In this document: positions 60,210-64,000 of the stretch, one piece after another | How the letters are laid out: every line of letters begins with the position of its first letter | Numbering within the stretch: the first letter of the stretch is position 1 | IMG/VR virus record: IMGVR_UViG_3300020442_000017 | Span: 1-64,000 of that record | Direction: 5' to 3' (one strand) | Source: a virus | Length of the DNA stretch: 64,000 nt | Notes under the pieces: generated by a model | The model's database searches: none | What the model was told of the DNA's origin: nothing | Seen by the model: only the letters and a program-made list of their open reading frames with translations | Made by a program: the position numbers and the translations under genes

Positions 60210-61800
60210 AAATGTAGCCAAATCATTCTCATTTGAGGAACAGAGGCAAGAAATTAATTTACTTGCTGTAGATGTTGATAGCATCGCAACTAATATTGCT
60301 TCCATGACCTTGGTTAATGAGAGTAATCCTAAGTTGGGTGCAAATCTAGATCTCAATAATAATAGTATCACAGGTACTGGTGATATTAATCATAATGGAC
60401 AGTTAACTACTGGTAGCATCTTAACTTCTGCATCTCTCAATAATAAAGGATCCATTCAGTTTGGAACTGCGGATGCTTATTCTCTTGGGCACATGCCTAA
60501 CAATAGCAACTTTGCATTTTCACAACTACATGGCGGTAGTTACTTATTCTATACTAATGCTAGTACGATTCCACTTCAGATTGATCCAACATTAGTTGAT
60601 GTCAATGTAAACCTAGATGTTACTGGAACCATAACTGCATCTGGAACCATAACTGCATTGGGTGGTAATTCTACTTACTGGAATAATGCACATAGTTGGG
60701 GAGATCATTCTTTAGCAGGATATTTAACATCAGAAACTCAATCTGATTGGAATGAATCTGATACTAGCAATCCAGCACATATTTTAAATAAACCAAATCT
60801 CTTTGATGGTACTTGGGGATCACTTTCTGGTAAACCAACATTTGCAACTGTTGCTACTAGTGGAGATTATAACGATTTATCCAATACACCTACACAAGCT
60901 AGTCAAGTTCAATCTAATTGGGGAGAAACAGATTCTAATAACGTTGCATTTATTAAGAACAAACCTACTATCCCAACTATCCCATCAAATGTTAGTGCCT
61001 TTAATAATGATGTAGGATACAAAACCACAGATAACAACACAACATATACTTTAGATGCTGGAACGCATGGTGCTTCTGATGCAAAGTTAACGTTGCTTGG
61101 AAGTACTTCTACTATTGATAATGTTATCTTAACTGCTGGAACTGGTATTGCTTTTAGCTCAATTGGCAGTGGTGGATTTACAATTTCAACTTCTTTAAGT
61201 ATTGGAAATCTAACCGACGTTAATGTTTCTGGTGTCACCACAGGACAAGTATTGAAGTGGAGTGGAACTCAATGGGCTCCTGCTGATGACACTCAAGGAT
61301 CTGGGGGAGGTGGTTTCTCTGGAGATTATAACGATCTAACTAACAAACCTACACTTTATACTAATAGTGATGTTAATGCTCATTTAAACACATCTACTGC
61401 TGGTACAGGACAAATTTTAAGTTGGAATGGTAGTGATTATGACTGGGTAAATGATCAGCAAGGTGGTAGTGGTAGTGGTTCTAATTTAGAAAGTTTAAAC
61501 GATGTTGCTTGGAGTGGTTTAAATCCCAATCCTCAAAATGGTCAAGTATTACAACACAATGGATCTAACTGGACAAATAACACATTAGATTTACCAGATA
61601 AGATTGAAGATTTAAGTGATGTATCTAATGCAGCACCGCAGGATGGTCATATTTTGAGATGGGATGCTGGAAATAATGTTTGGTTACCAGGATCTGATGA
61701 TATTGATTCTCTCTACACAAAGTTAAACGCAATAGGAAATGATGCCAGCATTACTACTGTTGCTGGGCTTAAGTCTGCTCTTGCAGCATTGAGTCGTTAA
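60199..61800 (+). CDS. Tail-fibre protein
   Basis: 533 aa. N-terminal RNVAKSFSFEEQRQEINLLA (4-23) is shared with the next gene and is probably the attachment domain. Then fibre repeats: GDYNDLSNTPT, NWGETDSNNVAFIKNKPTIP, LTDVNVSGVTTGQVLKWSG and related modules. It ends TTVAGLKSALAALSR, a helical tip. The related N-termini suggest the two genes attach to the same baseplate socket. Confidence 0.85.
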   Translation: MVLRNVAKSFSFEEQRQEINLLAVDVDSIATNIASMTLVNESNPKLGANLDLNNNSITGTGDINHNGQLTTGSILTSASLNNKGSIQFGTADAYSLGHMPNNSNFAFSQLHGGSYLFYTNASTIPLQIDPTLVDVNVNLDVTGTITASGTITALGGNSTYWNNAHSWGDHSLAGYLTSETQSDWNESDTSNPAHILNKPNLFDGTWGSLSGKPTFATVATSGDYNDLSNTPTQASQVQSNWGETDSNNVAFIKNKPTIPTIPSNVSAFNNDVGYKTTDNNTTYTLDAGTHGASDAKLTLLGSTSTIDNVILTAGTGIAFSSIGSGGFTISTSLSIGNLTDVNVSGVTTGQVLKWSGTQWAPADDTQGSGGGGFSGDYNDLTNKPTLYTNSDVNAHLNTSTAGTGQILSWNGSDYDWVNDQQGGSGSGSNLESLNDVAWSGLNPNPQNGQVLQHNGSNWTNNTLDLPDKIEDLSDVSNAAPQDGHILRWDAGNNVWLPGSDDIDSLYTKLNAIGNDASITTVAGLKSALAALSR

Positions 61801-61802
61801 AA

Positions 61803-61809
61803 CTAAATA
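61803..61809 (+). promoter_or_regulatory. Late promoter CTAAATA
   Basis: CTAAATA immediately after the stop of the previous fibre gene, 26 bases before ATG 61835. Confidence 0.65.
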
Positions 61810-61834
61810 TAATGATAGGATGATATAGTATCAA

Positions 61835-64000
61835 ATGGCAGTACTCAGAAATGTACCAAAGACGTTTTCTTTTGAAGAACAACGCATAGAAATTAATGAG
61901 ATTGCACAAGATCTCTATTCACTTAGTAGTGGTAATTTAACACAGTTTTCTGTTACTGTTAGTGCTGCCAGTGGCAATGGTAATTTAACCTATGATAATA
62001 CTACTGGGGTATTTGATTACACGCCACCAAATATTTCATCTACTTTTTCTGGAGATTATAACGATCTAAGTAACAAACCTACACTATTCTCTGGAGATTA
62101 TAACGATCTAAGTAATAAACCTACACTATTCTCTGGATCCTATAATGATTTAAGTAACAAACCTACAATATTCTCTGGATCCTATAATGATTTAAGTAAC
62201 AAACCTACTATACCAATAACTTTAAATGATCTTAGTGATGTAGATGCAACAACTGGAGTAGCAAACGGTAAGATACTTAAGTATAATGGAAGTGGTTGGG
62301 AAGTAGCAGATGATCAATCAGGTGGTGGAGGATCTTCTTATACTAATTCTAATGTAGATACTCATCTGAATGTTAGTGGTGCTTCTTCAGGTCAAATCCT
62401 CAGTTGGAATGGATCTGACTATGTTTGGGTAGCAGATCAGACTGGTGGAGGTGGTAGTAGCAACGTATCAGCTATTAATGATCTAAGCGATGTTGTTATT
62501 AGCAATAGTCCCACTGCTGGTCATGTAATTAAATGGGATCAAACTACTAGTAAGTGGACCAACCAACCAGATATGACTGGGCAAGGTGGATCTGATTATC
62601 AAATTTATAATTTTACTGTAGATGTATCAAACTCATCATATTTTACGATAAGTGGTCATGATAGAGTGGGTGGTGTTAGTGGTAACAATCCTACTATCAC
62701 TATGAATGAAGGTGATAGAATCAGATTTGCTGTATACAATAGTGGAACAAATCACACATTTGAGATTAGAGTAAGTGCTGGTGGTGCCGAAGTTAGCAAT
62801 TCAGCTCCAACTAAAACTACTCATGGTGGGGGAGATTATATTGAATGGGCACCACAAGTTGCTAGTGGAGGATCTGCTGGATCATATGTTTATGAATGTG
62901 ATAACCACAGCAGTATGGTTGGGGTAATTACAGTTCGTCCTAGAAATACTATTAATGAATTTGATACTCTGCAAACTGTAACTGCGAGAGGTAGTACTAC
63001 AACTAATGGAATAACACTTAGTACAAGTAATCTTATTCTAGATTCTGCTAATGATCAACGTGTTCAACATAATGTTAGTGGAGTAGAAAAATCTAAGATC
63101 ATTTGGAGAAGCACTGGTGCTGTAGATTTCTATGCTTCAAATGGCATGAGTTTCTTTGCCACTAGTAATACATCTCCTAACAATAGAAGATTACAACTCC
63201 TTACTGGTGGTGGTGTAATACTTGAATGGCAGAATAATACACGACTTGAAACTACTTCTACTGGTGTAACTATTAGTGGTGTTCTAACTGCTGGTGGTCT
63301 TACCTATCCAAACTCCAACGGAACTAGCGGCCAGGTCTTGTCTAGTGATGGCACAGGAAATGTAGCATGGTCTACGGTGTCTATTCCTGCTGCACAAGTT
63401 AATTCTGACTGGAGTGCTACATCAGGTCTTGCTGAAATTCTTAACAAACCATACCTTCCTACATTTTCAACTACCAATCCCTCTGATGGTCAGATTCTAA
63501 CATGGAATGCAACCAGCAGTGAATGGCAACCTGATAATGTAAGTTCTGGTTCAGTCACTTCAATTAATGATATTGGTGATGTCAATGTTCCCAATCCTAC
63601 AGATGGACATGTTTTAAAGTGGAACGCTTCTACTAGTAAGTGGATTGCATCTGCTGATTTAACTGCAACTGGTGGTGCTGGTATTGCATTAGCAGATCTT
63701 TCTGTAACTACTAACTCAGCAGGTACAGCAGCATTAACATACAGTAATACAACTGGTGTATTCAGTTACACACCACCAGACCTTAGTGGATACTTAACAT
63801 CACTTGGAGACGCTGCTGGTGTTACTACTGCTAAAATTTCTAATTGGGATGATGCGTACAGTTGGGGTGATCATAGTTTATCTGGATATGCAACACAAAC
63901 CTTTGTCAACACTGCACTAACCAATTTAAACAATTGGGATACTGCATATGGTTGGGGTGATCATAGTGCTGCTGGATATCTAACATCATACACCGAAAAT
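61835..64000 (+). CDS. Tail-fibre protein with cupredoxin-like domain, 3' end outside window
   Basis: At least 722 codons, open to the window end. N-terminal RNVPKTFSFEEQRIEINEIA matches the previous fibre. Residues 71-126 are four 14-aa repeats (FSGDYNDLSNKPT). Residues about 255-370 form a cupredoxin-like domain: ITMNEGDRIRFAVYNSGTNH with His307, then YVYECDNHSSMVGVITV with Cys355, His358 and Met361. This is the type-1 copper ligand set with amicyanin-like CxxHxxM spacing. Further fibre modules (GQVLSSDGTGNVAW, GHVLKWNASTSKW, NWDTAYGWGDHS) follow. Receptor recognition is expected; a copper role is inference. Confidence 0.85.
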   Translation, partial: MAVLRNVPKTFSFEEQRIEINEIAQDLYSLSSGNLTQFSVTVSAASGNGNLTYDNTTGVFDYTPPNISSTFSGDYNDLSNKPTLFSGDYNDLSNKPTLFSGSYNDLSNKPTIFSGSYNDLSNKPTIPITLNDLSDVDATTGVANGKILKYNGSGWEVADDQSGGGGSSYTNSNVDTHLNVSGASSGQILSWNGSDYVWVADQTGGGGSSNVSAINDLSDVVISNSPTAGHVIKWDQTTSKWTNQPDMTGQGGSDYQIYNFTVDVSNSSYFTISGHDRVGGVSGNNPTITMNEGDRIRFAVYNSGTNHTFEIRVSAGGAEVSNSAPTKTTHGGGDYIEWAPQVASGGSAGSYVYECDNHSSMVGVITVRPRNTINEFDTLQTVTARGSTTTNGITLSTSNLILDSANDQRVQHNVSGVEKSKIIWRSTGAVDFYASNGMSFFATSNTSPNNRRLQLLTGGGVILEWQNNTRLETTSTGVTISGVLTAGGLTYPNSNGTSGQVLSSDGTGNVAWSTVSIPAAQVNSDWSATSGLAEILNKPYLPTFSTTNPSDGQILTWNATSSEWQPDNVSSGSVTSINDIGDVNVPNPTDGHVLKWNASTSKWIASADLTATGGAGIALADLSVTTNSAGTAALTYSNTTGVFSYTPPDLSGYLTSLGDAAGVTTAKISNWDDAYSWGDHSLSGYATQTFVNTALTNLNNWDTAYGWGDHSAAGYLTSYTEN
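62045..62212 (+). repeat. Four tandem 42-bp repeats in the fibre gene
   Basis: Units start at 62045, 62087, 62129 and 62171, each encoding FSGxYNDLSNKPT(L/I). Units 1 and 2 share GAT TAT AAC codons and units 3 and 4 share TCC TAT AAT, so the array probably grew by recent duplication. Copy number may vary between strains. Confidence 0.92.

Overview
The window is a piece of the genome of a T4-like cyanophage (a myovirus infecting marine Prochlorococcus or Synechococcus). The evidence is a recognisable baseplate block in T4/cyanophage order (gp25, gp6, a giant gp7-position protein with a YHYH domain, gp8, a giant DUF4815 protein), a PAAR spike-tip protein, tail-collar fibre proteins with HxH motifs, three 2-oxoglutarate/Fe(II) oxygenases, pyrE, a CMP/dCMP-type deaminase and many tightly packed small genes. 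All supported genes are on the + strand and the base composition is AT-rich over most of the window. The exact phage and host cannot be fixed from the sequence alone.

Layout. (1) 1-22594, adhesion block: the 3' part of a fibre-like protein of at least 4461 aa, three consecutive tail-collar paralogues (the third carries an alpha/beta-hydrolase domain inserted inside its collar domain and a long poly-glycine region), a probable tail-fibre assembly chaperone and a small unknown gene. (2) 22597-39014, accessory block of about 40 small genes, many overlapping by ATGA or TAATG. Recognisable members are a putative PD-(D/E)XK nuclease, a secreted HEXXH metalloprotease, a deaminase, three oxygenases, pyrE, a zinc-ribbon protein, a PAAR protein and a SET-domain protein. 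Within it lies a 450-bp non-coding stretch (32145-32596) with four TTTTCCACA boxes around an AT-rich core. (3) 39055-60209, baseplate block. (4) 60199-64000, two fibre genes with related N-termini. The second runs off the window and carries a cupredoxin-like domain with a complete type-1 copper ligand set.

Regulation. The accessory block contains at least twelve copies of one promoter architecture: A(G/C)TG(G/T)CACA, 8 bases, a -35-like hexamer, usually 16-17 bases, then a TATAAT-like -10. Several copies are merged with Rho-independent terminators, and at four of them the start codon sits exactly where transcription should begin, which predicts leaderless mRNAs. The structural blocks instead show T4-like late promoters (CTAAATA/ATAAATA). 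I infer that the accessory genes are early or middle genes transcribed by host-type RNA polymerase and that the virion genes are late.

The most unusual content is: the recurrent upstream-box promoter, the DnaA-box-like intergenic region, the enzyme and copper domains built into fibre proteins, the exported metalloprotease, the SET protein, and an 840-residue beta-repeat array that splits a helical repeat in the first protein.
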